From assembly GCA_910575775.1 (NCBI GenBank), contig CAJTEY010000001.1, positions 310,001 to 374,000 of the forward strand: a stretch of DNA of 64,000 nt. Reading direction: 5' to 3'. This document shows, piece after piece, positions 17,136 through 26,357 of the stretch (its first letter is position 1; each line of letters starts with the position of its first letter). The notes beneath the pieces were generated by a model. The model was not told the DNA's origin and made no database searches. It worked only from the letters and a program-made list of their open reading frames with translations. The position numbers were made by a program, and so were the translations under genes. This stretch comes from Lachnospiraceae bacterium (GTDB taxonomy: Bacteria > Bacillota > Clostridia > Lachnospirales > Lachnospiraceae).

Positions 17136-18041
17136 TCAATAATACTCCGCTTTTCCAAAGCAGCTCTTCCGATAATCCCCGACCCCTCTTAAGGTTGCCC
17201 GCACAAGCTGTCCTTTTCCACGCACCAGCCACAGCAGGCAGCACACTGTCCGGTTCAGTGCATAATAGGCCAAAAACAGCGGATACCGCCACCCCAGATG
17301 CAGCCTGCTGCACAAAAGCCAGTTCCTGGCGATATAATAGGCGCAGAGCGGACTGTCCGCCCCTCTGGTACTGGCCCCGACTTTGTGATACATCACAGCT
17401 TCCGGGCAGTAATAAATAGAAATCCCCAGCTTATGCAGGCGGAAGCTGTACTCGGTGTCCTCATAGTAAAGAAAAAAACGCTCGTCCAGTGTACCGGCCC
17501 GCTCAATCACACTCATTGGAATCCACAGGCAGCATCCTGTGGCAAAGCCGGTTTCCCGCTCCAGGTCATACTGTCCCCGATCCGTTTCATTCAGACCAAC
17601 GTGTTTCGCCTTTTTTATGACTTTCGAAAAGCTTCCCCCGGCAGACCAGATCCGCTCTCTGTCACTGCTGTAATAGATCTTCGGCGCAATCATACTGCCC
17701 GGATGTCTTTTCGCACACTCCCACAATCGGCGCAGCATATCCGGCATAATCTCGGTATCGTTATTCAAAAGCAGTACATAATCCGCACCCTGTCTGCGCG
17801 CCCTGTCAATCCCCACATTATTTGCATATGAAAAACCGTAATTATCATCCAGCCGTATCAGCTCCAGCCGCTCTTCTCCTCCATATCGTTCCTCCAGCAG
17901 GCGCATGGAATCGTCCTGCGACGCATTGTCCACCACGATGATCTTCCCTTCTTCCATGCCGCTGTTTGCCAGTATGGAATCAATGCAAGCATCGTTATAC
18001 TGTTTTCCGTTATAGTTTACTAAAATTACTGCCAGTGTCAT
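17136..18041 (-). CDS. Glycosyltransferase family 2, rhamnosyltransferase-like
   Basis: About 301-residue GT-A enzyme. LAVILVNYNGKQYNDACIDS at the N-terminus, IIVVDNASQDDS, and YVLLLNNDTEIM, where NND replaces the usual DxD, follow the GT2 rhamnosyltransferase (WbbL-like) pattern, as does FFLYYEDTEYSFRLH about two thirds along, which holds the catalytic acidic residues. A C-terminal amphipathic or hydrophobic stretch (YPLFLAYYALNRTVCCLLWL) may attach it to the membrane. ATG 18041 fits the family start; a GTG at 18059 is also in frame, and neither has an ideal ribosome site. It transfers a sugar, possibly rhamnose, to the lipid-linked repeat unit. Specificity is not proven. Confidence 0.85.
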   Translation of the reverse strand: MTLAVILVNYNGKQYNDACIDSILANSGMEEGKIIVVDNASQDDSMRLLEERYGGEERLELIRLDDNYGFSYANNVGIDRARRQGADYVLLLNNDTEIMPDMLRRLWECAKRHPGSMIAPKIYYSSDRERIWSAGGSFSKVIKKAKHVGLNETDRGQYDLERETGFATGCCLWIPMSVIERAGTLDERFFLYYEDTEYSFRLHKLGISIYYCPEAVMYHKVGASTRGADSPLCAYYIARNWLLCSRLHLGWRYPLFLAYYALNRTVCCLLWLVRGKGQLVRATLRGVGDYRKSCFGKAEYY

Positions 18042-18113
18042 ATGCCGTACTGTTCCCACCCTTCTTTCGACCGATCCTGCTCCCGCCTCTGCCGCTTTGG
18101 CATAACAGTTTTT

Positions 18114-19229
18114 TTATGCAAGATATTTCTGCAAAAGATCAAAATATTTCCTGCTCAGTTTCATCTGGTCGTACTGACTAAAATCCACCTCCGCTATTTT
18201 GTCAACCGGGTTTTGCATCACCCTGATCCATTCTTCCACATTATAAGGGTCTTTCACATAGTTTGCCTTTCCCTGGGTCACCTCCGGGATACACGTCCTG
18301 TCCGTGGCAATCACTACCGTACCGAAAAGCATTGCCTCGACCGTCGGCATGCCAAAGCCCTCAAACACACTGGGAAAGAGGAACGCCCTGCAGTAGCGGT
18401 ACAGCGCGTTTCTCTCGGCATTCTCCACGAATCCCGTGAGCGTTACCTCCCGCTCCAGACCTCTGTCACGTATCTGTCTTTCCAGCCTGTCCCTGCTCTC
18501 CCCGTTGACCCCGGAAATCAGCAGTCTGCACGGCAGATCCGTCCCCGTGCTTTTAATGCGCTCCATAACGGTAATCAGTGTATCCAGATTTTTGTGCGGA
18601 ATCAGCTGCGCAACCGTATAGTAAAATCCCTTCTCCTCCACATGATACTTTTCCGCAAGGCAGTCAAAAGTGACCATCTCCTCTTTTACCACCGTAATTG
18701 GATCGTAGATCGTTGTAATTTTATCCCGCCTCACATGATATTTTTCCCGGATGTCATCCCGCACCCAGTCGGAAATCGCCACAAGATGTCTGGACAGATG
18801 CGCGTCCAGCCACCAGCACAGTCTGGAGTAGGCAATTTCGTGAAGCGGGTGGTATTCGGGGTGATGCGCCGCCTGCAGATCATGGATTACATTGACATAG
18901 GCAACGCCGCCATTAAACAGCGGACGGCAGTATACCGGCACAAAACATTTGCGGATGCCTCTTTTTCTGAGAAAACGGTTCTGACAGAAAAAGTTCCACA
19001 GAATCCGCCCCGGAATATTGGCAGATACCACTTCTGTCTCCAAAAGTTCCATCCTCTTATCCTCTGTATAATGACGGAATGTCTCCTTATTATCTTTTGA
19101 TACGAGCAAAAAGAGATGAAACGGTTCCTCAAGTCTTAAAAAACCATCCAGCAAATTCCTGATATAAAATTCTGTTCCCCCCACCTTCTTTGGGCGGAGC
19201 CACAGTAAATCAACCGCTGCTACAAGCAT
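18114..19229 (-). CDS. Glycosyltransferase family 4 (mannosyl/rhamnosyl type)
   Basis: 371 residues. N-terminal LWLRPKKVGGTEFYIRNLL is the glycine-rich acceptor-side loop. The C-terminal half has FYYTVAQLIPHKNLDTLI, CRLLISGVNGESRDRLERQI, VTLTGFVENAERNALYRYC and AFLFPSVFEGFGMPTVEAML, with both glutamates of the E-x7-E donor motif. This order matches the WbaZ/MtfB-like GT4 group that often uses GDP-mannose. ATG 19229 has AAAGGAA at good spacing, and the upstream CotH-like gene ends 17 nt before. It is cytoplasmic, with no membrane segment. Confidence 0.9.
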   Translation of the reverse strand: MLVAAVDLLWLRPKKVGGTEFYIRNLLDGFLRLEEPFHLFLLVSKDNKETFRHYTEDKRMELLETEVVSANIPGRILWNFFCQNRFLRKRGIRKCFVPVYCRPLFNGGVAYVNVIHDLQAAHHPEYHPLHEIAYSRLCWWLDAHLSRHLVAISDWVRDDIREKYHVRRDKITTIYDPITVVKEEMVTFDCLAEKYHVEEKGFYYTVAQLIPHKNLDTLITVMERIKSTGTDLPCRLLISGVNGESRDRLERQIRDRGLEREVTLTGFVENAERNALYRYCRAFLFPSVFEGFGMPTVEAMLFGTVVIATDRTCIPEVTQGKANYVKDPYNVEEWIRVMQNPVDKIAEVDFSQYDQMKLSRKYFDLLQKYLA

Positions 19230-19246
19230 ATGATTCCTTTCCCTTT

Positions 19247-21166
19247 TCAGTCTGCCCTTGAAACTTCATGTCTTCGTTCACACACCGCCATATCGGTGAG
19301 AACAGGCGTCGTGGTGTCAAAGCGTGTACCTTCCTGTGTATACCACCCGTCAAACATCCTGTCTCCGCTGACAGTCCCCGGCTCTGCTCCCGGCAGTCTC
19401 TCCATACACGCCCCTTTTATCACACTCACATAGTTGCTGACAAATCCCTCTTCCGAAAGAAAACAGACCGTGCAAATTTCTTTATCTCCTGCCCACACCT
19501 CATCCAGAAACAGCTTGCGCGATGCCAGGAAATCCCTTATTCTCTGTACTTCACGGCCATAATCAACCTTTTCTCCGTAAATCTTTTTCCATCTGATCAG
19601 ATCCATATCCCTAGAAGCTTCAATCTCCGATACATACTCGTCAATTTTCTCATCCTGAATCGTCTGCATATAGTCAGAAAAAAACGCTTCATAACACGCC
19701 GACACCGACTGGCGGAACTCGTCATGCGTGTTCAGATACCAGAAGAGCATGGTCGGGTCTGTACTCCTCTGCATCAGATAGCACAGATCTTTCACTGACT
19801 CGTTTATCCCATCCAGATTGGCATAAGCCTTGTCATAATCCCAAATGGGCCCGGCAAATAATTTCGGACTGACTGCATCCTCTGGTTTATAGAAAAAGGA
19901 ACTGGTCGCCCCCGCGCCGTTGTTCTTACACAATTCTTCGATGACATATTTCTGCGCAAAGGACCGCATATCTATATAATCCGCAAAGCTCTTACCACTC
20001 TCGGGATTCACGCCGTCCTCGCTGACAAGCGCTTTCTCCAGCGCATTCACAATCCCGCTGATATAATCCACCTGCGCCTCCGAGGCATATGCCGGTTCTT
20101 TGACCGTATACAGATCCTTTAATGTCTCCGTGTAAAATCCACTGATTTCCCCGCAGTATTTTTCGGCCACATCCCGCTCCAGAAGATACCCTCCCGTGAT
20201 GTCCGGGGGATCGTCAGAAAGCACCACGCCCTTTTTCCTCTCTGTCTCAAACCGACCGCAGTTTTCTATATCCCTGTTCCGTTTTTCATTTTCCGCTTCC
20301 AGGTCAGCAATCGGCACTCTCTCCGGGTCGATCTCCACCTTCTCGCATAGCTGGTACATACCGTGGTAGCTGTGATTGACATAGAGATCCACATACTGGG
20401 ACTGCGGCGATCCCGCCATTCCCGCCGCCACGCCCATATCATAAGTGATCTTATTTCGGATATAGGAGCGGTCTTCCACATTGCTTAAAAGAATCCATTT
20501 GTCGGCGCTTCCCATCCCAAACAGGTCGGCCCGGATTTTCAGCCGAATGCCATAGGACTTCTTCGGGTAAGCCCATGTGGAATTTCCTCTCCCGGAAATA
20601 CGATCCAGTCTGTCCGCGCAGACAACATTGCCATCCGCATCGAACAGGACGATCCTCCCTTTTTCCGCATAGTTTTTGTCTGCATCCAGCTTCTTCATGG
20701 AGCCGCTGTCCGTCTCCAGAAAAACAGCCGGAATTTCTGCGGAATGCATGATAACCACAGCCTGCTTTTCCAGTTGTTTCCCTCTTCTGTCACAAAAATA
20801 CAACTGATATTTTTCGTTGTAATCCAGCGCATCGATTCTTGCCCCGTTTACAAGTGAAATGTCGCCCTTCTCCCCCGCAAAGACCACCGTATCCGCCCCA
20901 GCAAAAGAAATTCTCACCTCATTTTTCTTCGCATAAGAGGGGAGAAAGAAATAACTGGTCTGTTCCTCCTCATCCGTAAAACAAAAGATTTCCTGCTCCG
21001 ATGCGGAATTGCCCAGAACAAAACTGATATTTTCCATGTAGCCGTCATTTCTCTGAATGCGATAATATGCCTCTCTCTCCAGCAACGCTACAACCGCAGC
21101 AAGGAAAACAATCAGAAAAAGGAGCATTCCGCGCTGTCTCACCCTGTATGACATCACTTTTTCCAT
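19247..21166 (-). CDS. CotH-like kinase-family protein, membrane anchored
   Basis: About 639 residues. One N-terminal membrane segment (GMLLFLIVFLAAVVALL, about residues 14-30), an extracytoplasmic beta-rich region, then the CotH-kinase-like core: ISGRGNSTWAYPKKSYGIRL at 191-210 (nucleotide-loop region), NKITYDMG, and SPQSQYVDLYVNHSYHGMYQ, ending in PIWDYDKAYA with the metal-binding Asp pair at 444-446. Family CotH of Bacillus spores phosphorylates coat proteins. Here the preceding catalytic position reads KNNGAGATS, with no Asp where the other copy has one (D397 of the 30763-32631 protein), so activity is doubtful. A C-terminal repeat-like tail has FDGWYTQEGTRFD. Start is ATG 21166 or GTG 21169. 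Confidence 0.85.
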   Translation of the reverse strand: MEKVMSYRVRQRGMLLFLIVFLAAVVALLEREAYYRIQRNDGYMENISFVLGNSASEQEIFCFTDEEEQTSYFFLPSYAKKNEVRISFAGADTVVFAGEKGDISLVNGARIDALDYNEKYQLYFCDRRGKQLEKQAVVIMHSAEIPAVFLETDSGSMKKLDADKNYAEKGRIVLFDADGNVVCADRLDRISGRGNSTWAYPKKSYGIRLKIRADLFGMGSADKWILLSNVEDRSYIRNKITYDMGVAAGMAGSPQSQYVDLYVNHSYHGMYQLCEKVEIDPERVPIADLEAENEKRNRDIENCGRFETERKKGVVLSDDPPDITGGYLLERDVAEKYCGEISGFYTETLKDLYTVKEPAYASEAQVDYISGIVNALEKALVSEDGVNPESGKSFADYIDMRSFAQKYVIEELCKNNGAGATSSFFYKPEDAVSPKLFAGPIWDYDKAYANLDGINESVKDLCYLMQRSTDPTMLFWYLNTHDEFRQSVSACYEAFFSDYMQTIQDEKIDEYVSEIEASRDMDLIRWKKIYGEKVDYGREVQRIRDFLASRKLFLDEVWAGDKEICTVCFLSEEGFVSNYVSVIKGACMERLPGAEPGTVSGDRMFDGWYTQEGTRFDTTTPVLTDMAVCERRHEVSRAD

Positions 21167-21191
21167 CACTCCTCAGCATGATCCGTGCCAG

Positions 21192-21554
21192 TCACTCTGC
21201 ACTTCTCTTCTCCAGTTCTCTCACCCGCCTGTCCAAAATCGCCAGCTCCTGCGTCAGCGTCCTGATCTTCCGATTCTGTCTTGACGCGATCGACGTCAAA
21301 GATAACAGAATCATAATGATAAATCCAATGGCAAAGATAAACAGGCCGTTCATATTATCCTGAATACCAAATATCCGAATAATCTTCACAAGCAGCTCCG
21401 GCACAACAATCAGAATGCCCATTACCACCCCGGCAACCAGCCACAGCAGCGTGTATTTTAAGTTGAGCGCCTTCTGCTTTAAAAAATACAGGATAACAAA
21501 AAAATAGCAGATCACTGCAATGATTAATGTCAGTCTCAGTGTAGCAGGTATCAT
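21192..21554 (-). CDS. DUF2304 small membrane protein
   Basis: 120 residues with three hydrophobic stretches (about 5-25, 33-55 and 68-90) and a charged coiled-coil-like tail (QNRKIRTLTQELAILDRRV). The length, the KYTLLWLVAGVVMGIL segment and the tail match DUF2304. These proteins are regularly coded next to DPM1-like glycosyltransferases, as here: its ATG overlaps the GT2 stop (21551) in an ATGA arrangement. It probably partners the transferase at the membrane, as GtrA-like subunits do. The biochemical role is not established. Confidence 0.85.
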   Translation of the reverse strand: MIPATLRLTLIIAVICYFFVILYFLKQKALNLKYTLLWLVAGVVMGILIVVPELLVKIIRIFGIQDNMNGLFIFAIGFIIMILLSLTSIASRQNRKIRTLTQELAILDRRVRELEKRSAE

Positions 21555-22312
21555 TTCGCTTGCTCCTTCCCACGCGGATTCTGAAGATCCTCCCGCTTCC
21601 CTCTCCGAATGCCATAGCCCATACGGCAGATCAGTATTGCCAAAGTGACCTTAATCATATAGTAAATGGATTTTTTGAAGGTGATGGAACTGATTCCACC
21701 TTCTCTGGCCCGCATCTGCACCGGCACTTCCTTCACTCTTCCAAGATGCATGATCGCGGCAACGATAGCCTCCGGCTCAGGGTAGTCCATCGGATAATCT
21801 TCGCTGTATATTTTGATAAACATTTTGTTCACTGCCCGGTAACCGCTGGTCACATCCATAATGCGCCTGCCGGTAACAAGCCAGATCAATGCGCTCAGAA
21901 TATTGATTCCCATTCGGCGTGTCACCGAGGACTGAAATCCTTCCTTTTCCAAAAAACGGGAACCGATCACCACATCGGCCTCCCCACTGTCGATCGGTTC
22001 CAGCAGCTTGTCCAAATAGGCTATATCGTGCTGCCCATCCCCATCCACCTGTACGGCAATATCATAATCATATTTTCTGGCATAGACATATCCCGCCTGC
22101 ACCGCGCCGCCGATCCCCATATTGATCGCAAGATCCAGATAGTGAAAGTTCTCCCGCCTGCACAAATCACACGTATCGTCGGTAGAGCCGTCGTTGATTA
22201 CCAGATAATCGTACTGCGGCGCCGTGTCCATCATATGCTTTACCACATGCACAATATTTTCCGCTTCATTGTATGCCGGTATGATAACCAGCACCCGTTG
22301 ACTCTGTTTCAT
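21551..22312 (-). CDS. Polyprenyl-phosphate glycosyltransferase, DPM1-like GT2
   Basis: About 253 residues. VLVIIPAYNEAENIVHVVKH, YLVINDGSTDDT, VQVDGDGQHDI (the DxD-type metal site) and VIGSRFLEKEG are the normal DPM1/GtrB sequence order. Such enzymes move a sugar from a nucleotide donor to undecaprenyl phosphate on the cytoplasmic face. One weak hydrophobic stretch near the C-terminus (YYMIKVTLAILICRMGYGI) may be a membrane contact. ATG 22312 overlaps the upstream stop as ATGA and has GGAGA 5 nt before it, so it is preferred to ATG 22324. With DUF2304 downstream and a GT-C-like protein upstream it forms a likely lipid-linked side-branch module. Confidence 0.9.
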   Translation of the reverse strand: MKQSQRVLVIIPAYNEAENIVHVVKHMMDTAPQYDYLVINDGSTDDTCDLCRRENFHYLDLAINMGIGGAVQAGYVYARKYDYDIAVQVDGDGQHDIAYLDKLLEPIDSGEADVVIGSRFLEKEGFQSSVTRRMGINILSALIWLVTGRRIMDVTSGYRAVNKMFIKIYSEDYPMDYPEPEAIVAAIMHLGRVKEVPVQMRAREGGISSITFKKSIYYMIKVTLAILICRMGYGIRRGKREDLQNPRGKEQAK

Positions 22313-23907
22313 GCTTTTCTCCATTTTCTTGCTTTATCACGGATATGACCGTTCCACAGCTCCCTGAGCAGCAAATAGTAGGAAATATAGAATGCGCCAA
22401 AATTATACACCAAATACCTCTGCTGCCCGAAAAAGACCAGAGATATCACAATTACCATCACCACATTGCTTCCCAGGATAAGTGCCATAAACTCCGCGCA
22501 TTTCTGATCAGCCTTCCTGTCAATAAACTCCCGGATCATCAATGCAAGCGCGGACAGATAAAGGAAGAGCGTCACCAGATGACACAACAGATAAATCGGT
22601 CCGACCTGAAAAAAAACAGTGCAGATAAACGCCTGCGGAAGCATCATAAACGTATGGTACAGAAACCGCCCAAAATGTGCCTTCAGCAAGGTTATCCCTA
22701 TCAGCGTCAGATGCGCATTGCGGATTTCACTGTACTGATCGGACAATACAATCTCCGGATAGTTTTCCGCGTAGTACAGAGACGGCACTCTCAGGCATGT
22801 TTTTCCCACCTGTCCTACCCCTCCCACAATATCTTTCCACATCCAAAGTCCGTTTTGCGCGTACACATAACGCTGTTTTTCCTCATCCACAGCCTCATAC
22901 AGCGCAACATACAGCCCCCTTACGATCTCATCCTCAAACAAATATGCGTCTTCGCTGTCCGCCTCGTACATACCGCGCGAAAAGATCAGACTGACATACT
23001 GACTCGTAGTAAATCTGCTTAGTCTCCTTTTCAGAGCAAGCTCCCTGTCTTCCTCCTCCTCTTTCTTTCTGGCGGCCTCTTCCTCAGCCGCTTTTTCGGC
23101 ATCCATACCGCTCAGAAGATATGTTTCATAATCCTCTGGAGACTGCACCTTCATCGCAAACACAGAAAATGTTTCATTTGTCTTAATCAGATTTTTATAC
23201 CCGGCTGTCAGTCTGGATATTACAAAAATACCAGCCAGACATATACATAACCCTCCGGCTATTCCGATGAACGCACGGATCCACACACAGGCTTTGCGCC
23301 CTTCCTGTTTTCGTCTGCAGACGATATATAAAAAAATAACGCTGCAAACCGCAAACAGAATCTGAAGCTGCGAGCGCAGCGCCGCCAGTACAAACGTCAT
23401 CGCAAGGCTACCCGCAAACCACACATATTTTTTCGTCCACACAGCTTTCAGCATCACAATCACAAACAGATAAAACAACGCGTATGACAATCCTTCTGTC
23501 AAAATCTGCTGTGTAGCCATAGACTGTGGCATCTCTGTCGTAAACGGCATCAAAGATAAGAAGAAAAACAGATACGTTTCCCAATAGTGTAAATGGAACT
23601 CATCCTTAAGCGTCCTGACAAATAAGATCACACATACCGCTGCGAGAATCCCCTGCTCAACGATAACCGCATACAGATATCTGTCCAGACCGAACAGATA
23701 CTGGTTTAGCAGCAGGAAGAGCGGATAAACAGGCATAACGCCTTCTATCGGGTCAATTTTTGTGTATGCGCCGCTGTCATCAAACAAAACCGGCTCTCTC
23801 GAACCGACAACCAGGAAAGAAAAAAGGGCAAGCAAAACCAGAGAACCGTAAAACAGCCGGTTCTTCTGTACTACATTCAGTTGAATCCGCTTTCCTTTTT
23901 CTACCAT
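22309..23907 (-). CDS. Polytopic membrane protein, probable GT-C glycosyltransferase
   Basis: 532 residues with around eleven hydrophobic segments. The first loop after the first segment contains VLFDDSGAYTKIDPIEGVMP, with acidic residues in the position where GT-C enzymes have their catalytic Asp. A long central loop is highly charged and probably coiled coil (KAAEEEAARKKEEEEDRELA). Near the C-terminus is SLVFFGQQRYLVYNFGAFYI, typical for GT39-like and related polytopic transferases. It is followed directly by a DPM1-like enzyme, so it may use the lipid-phosphate sugar outside the membrane. No family name can be fixed by eye, and it could instead be another assembly membrane protein. Confidence 0.65.
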   Translation of the reverse strand: MVEKGKRIQLNVVQKNRLFYGSLVLLALFSFLVVGSREPVLFDDSGAYTKIDPIEGVMPVYPLFLLLNQYLFGLDRYLYAVIVEQGILAAVCVILFVRTLKDEFHLHYWETYLFFFLSLMPFTTEMPQSMATQQILTEGLSYALFYLFVIVMLKAVWTKKYVWFAGSLAMTFVLAALRSQLQILFAVCSVIFLYIVCRRKQEGRKACVWIRAFIGIAGGLCICLAGIFVISRLTAGYKNLIKTNETFSVFAMKVQSPEDYETYLLSGMDAEKAAEEEAARKKEEEEDRELALKRRLSRFTTSQYVSLIFSRGMYEADSEDAYLFEDEIVRGLYVALYEAVDEEKQRYVYAQNGLWMWKDIVGGVGQVGKTCLRVPSLYYAENYPEIVLSDQYSEIRNAHLTLIGITLLKAHFGRFLYHTFMMLPQAFICTVFFQVGPIYLLCHLVTLFLYLSALALMIREFIDRKADQKCAEFMALILGSNVVMVIVISLVFFGQQRYLVYNFGAFYISYYLLLRELWNGHIRDKARKWRKA

Positions 23908-23921
23908 ACCTTTTCCCTGTC

Positions 23922-25700
23922 TTATTCTCCAAATATCTCAGCCTTGTTCCTCTGCGCAACCTTTCCGTCTCCCACCTCGTAGATCGTGTCTACGTTGCGG
24001 ATCGTGGTAAGTCTGTGCGCAATGATGATCATTGTCTTTATCCCCTGCAGATGCTCAATGGCCTCCATAACCGCCGCCTCCGTCTCATTGTCCAGTGCGG
24101 AGGTCGCCTCATCCAGCACAAGAATTTCCGGGTCATGGTAGAGCGCTCTGGCAATGCCGATCCTCTGTCTCTGCCCGCCGGATAATCTGACACCCCTGTC
24201 ACCGACAATGGTGTCCAGTCCGAGCGGAAGACTCTCGATAAACTCCTTAAGCTGCGCCTTCTCCACCGCCGCCATCACTGCGCTCTCGTCAATCTGCCCT
24301 TCCTGCACGCCAAATGCAATATTATTGCGGATCGTATCGTCAGACAGATAAATGGTCTGGGGAATATACCCCACCTGCGCATGAAATGTTTTCGCCTGTT
24401 CATGGATGTTGATCTCATCCGCCATCACTGCGCCCTTTACCGGGGCCAGAAGCCCCAGTATAATATCCACCATAGTCGTTTTCCCAGACCCGGTGGAACC
24501 GATAAACGCCACGGTGGTGCCCTTTTCAATCGTAAAATTCACATGCTCCAAAACCCATTCGTCCGTGTCCGGATAATGGTAAGACACATCCTGCACGCAA
24601 ATTCCCCTCTGCAGCTTCCAGTCCTCTATACACTCCTGCCCGTCCTTCTGGGTAAGTCCCTCAATTCCCACCAGATCATGATAAACAAGCTCCACGGAAG
24701 GCAGGGCGTAGAGCATGTTGGAAGCGTGCTCATTGATCCGTCCCACACTCGGCATAAGCCTCATAGCCGCCACCGCGAAAACCGCAAGCTGGGAGACAAA
24801 GTAAACCATATCAGCCTCACCGAACAGCAGCTTTACGATTACGGCGCTCAAAAGTCCCATCATGGAGACGGCCTCCACCGTATACTTCGGCAGAATCGAA
24901 ATAGTCCTGGCAATCCGAAGCCCTCTGGCATACTTTTTCCAGTATTTCCGATATTCGTCAGTGAAATAATTCTCCCGCTCCAGAATCTTAATTTCCTTAA
25001 TCCCGCCGAGCGCCTGATTCATCCACTGAAAAATTTTACCCTCATAATTCTGGTTCTCCATTCCGAGGCGGCGGCTGTACTTTCTGCTGATCATCAGAAA
25101 ACCGCCCACAAAAACTGCAAGAAAGCCCAAAACAATGATCGTGATGGACTTGCTGATCACCAACAGATAAATCACCAGCACCCCGGAGACGGCAAGCTCT
25201 GCGCCAAGCTCCAGCGCATAAAGGATCACCTGCATAAACCGCGATGTATCCTCGTAAAGGCTTCTCTGCAGAATCGCAATGTTATTGTTCAGGTGAAAGG
25301 TGTACGGCTCCTTCATGTATGCGGAAAGAAGCCTCGTTGAGAGCTTCATCTGCGTATTGTAAGAAAAGCGGAAAATATAGTCTTTCTCCAGAATCAGATA
25401 CGCGTTCTTGACGAGGTAGATGCCGATGATGGCCGCCGCAAGCAGTACCATAAACTGTTTGGCGGAGCGAAAACCGAAGAAGTCGTATACCATTTTCAGA
25501 TACCAGGTCCTCTGAACCGATTCCGGATGCTGGAGAACATCAATAAAAGGCATAAAAACCATAACCGCGAGAAGCTCCAAAAAGCTCCCTGCCGCGATGG
25601 CTGCCGTGAGAAGCGCAAGCTTTCTTTTATCCCTTTTATCAAATATATATCCAAGCTTTGTGAGCATTCCCGCTCCCGAATTACTGTTCTCTCTGCCCAT
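23922..25700 (-). CDS. ABC exporter, PglK/MsbA-like lipid-oligosaccharide flippase
   Basis: 592-residue half-transporter. The N-terminal half has six membrane segments (first LALLTAAIAAGSFLELLAVM, then QFMVLLAAAIIGIYLVKNAY and others) and ends near residue 330. The ATPase has Walker A GSTGSGKTT, Q-loop GYIPQTIYLSD, signature LSGGQRQRIGIARAL and Walker B ILVLDEATSALD, then the switch His in IIAHRLTT. The same layout occurs in PglK of Campylobacter and in the second copy at 53064-54848. It lies 14 nt from the GT-C-like gene. A start at the twelfth residue (ATG 25667) also has a good GGGAG site. The substrate is presumably a lipid-linked glycan, inferred from context. Confidence 0.9.
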   Translation of the reverse strand: MGRENSNSGAGMLTKLGYIFDKRDKRKLALLTAAIAAGSFLELLAVMVFMPFIDVLQHPESVQRTWYLKMVYDFFGFRSAKQFMVLLAAAIIGIYLVKNAYLILEKDYIFRFSYNTQMKLSTRLLSAYMKEPYTFHLNNNIAILQRSLYEDTSRFMQVILYALELGAELAVSGVLVIYLLVISKSITIIVLGFLAVFVGGFLMISRKYSRRLGMENQNYEGKIFQWMNQALGGIKEIKILERENYFTDEYRKYWKKYARGLRIARTISILPKYTVEAVSMMGLLSAVIVKLLFGEADMVYFVSQLAVFAVAAMRLMPSVGRINEHASNMLYALPSVELVYHDLVGIEGLTQKDGQECIEDWKLQRGICVQDVSYHYPDTDEWVLEHVNFTIEKGTTVAFIGSTGSGKTTMVDIILGLLAPVKGAVMADEINIHEQAKTFHAQVGYIPQTIYLSDDTIRNNIAFGVQEGQIDESAVMAAVEKAQLKEFIESLPLGLDTIVGDRGVRLSGGQRQRIGIARALYHDPEILVLDEATSALDNETEAAVMEAIEHLQGIKTMIIIAHRLTTIRNVDTIYEVGDGKVAQRNKAEIFGE

Positions 25701-25754
25701 AGGCCAGCATACTCCTCATCCCGGCATCCTGCCGCTTCCGAATCATTTGTATTT

Positions 25755-26357
25755 TCACACAGGTTCTCTTCCGTCACCGTCCTGTGCAAACAGCGCGCTG
25801 CAAAGATTGCTGCGGGAATCCCTGTCGCTTATCTTTCCCGCCGGAGCTCCCGCCCAGGTGACGCCGGACTCTGCAATATCCTTCGTCACCACGGCGTTCG
25901 CGCCCACCGCCACATCATCCGCTATGCGGACAGCGCCGATCACCTTCGCGCCGCTTCCAAAATAACAGTTATCCCCTATCACAGCCGCCTCATGGCTTCC
26001 GTTTGTTGCGCCGATGGTCACACCCTCCTGCAGGCGGCAGTTTTTCCCGGCCCGCACATTCCCATGCACCACAATCGTCCCGTAATGGGGTATGGAAAGC
26101 CCCGGCCCGAACACATTGGGCGGAATCGTAAACCCAAGCCTGACGCTCAGACGGTGAAACCGCATTTTATGCCACTTACCAACCAGTTTTCCCATGACTC
26201 CGCGGCGGCAGTTCAAATCATACTCCACTTTTCGCAGCAGAATCTCAAACTTCCAGATCTCATCCCCAAACAGACGGGGACGCGCATCCTGCTTCCGTCC
26301 AAGCGCAAGCTGATCCTGTCTTATATATTCTCTGTATTTCTGCCTGCTGTCTATCAT
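25755..26357 (-). CDS. Serine-O-acetyltransferase-like hexapeptide acyltransferase
   Basis: 200 residues. The left-handed beta-helix repeats are clear from FGPGLSIPHYGTIVVHGNVR to AVVTKDIAESGVTWAGAP, with the His of IPHYGTIVVHG in the usual catalytic place of CysE-like transferases and a GATNG loop. The N-terminus (about 60 residues, YREYIRQDQLALGRK) is shorter than in true CysE. In polysaccharide loci these proteins usually O-acetylate sugars. Its ATG overlaps the stop of the GT-D gene (26354) by four bases, so the two are coupled. The last 30 residues are not typical, and the acceptor is unknown. Confidence 0.88.
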   Translation of the reverse strand: MIDSRQKYREYIRQDQLALGRKQDARPRLFGDEIWKFEILLRKVEYDLNCRRGVMGKLVGKWHKMRFHRLSVRLGFTIPPNVFGPGLSIPHYGTIVVHGNVRAGKNCRLQEGVTIGATNGSHEAAVIGDNCYFGSGAKVIGAVRIADDVAVGANAVVTKDIAESGVTWAGAPAGKISDRDSRSNLCSALFAQDGDGREPV

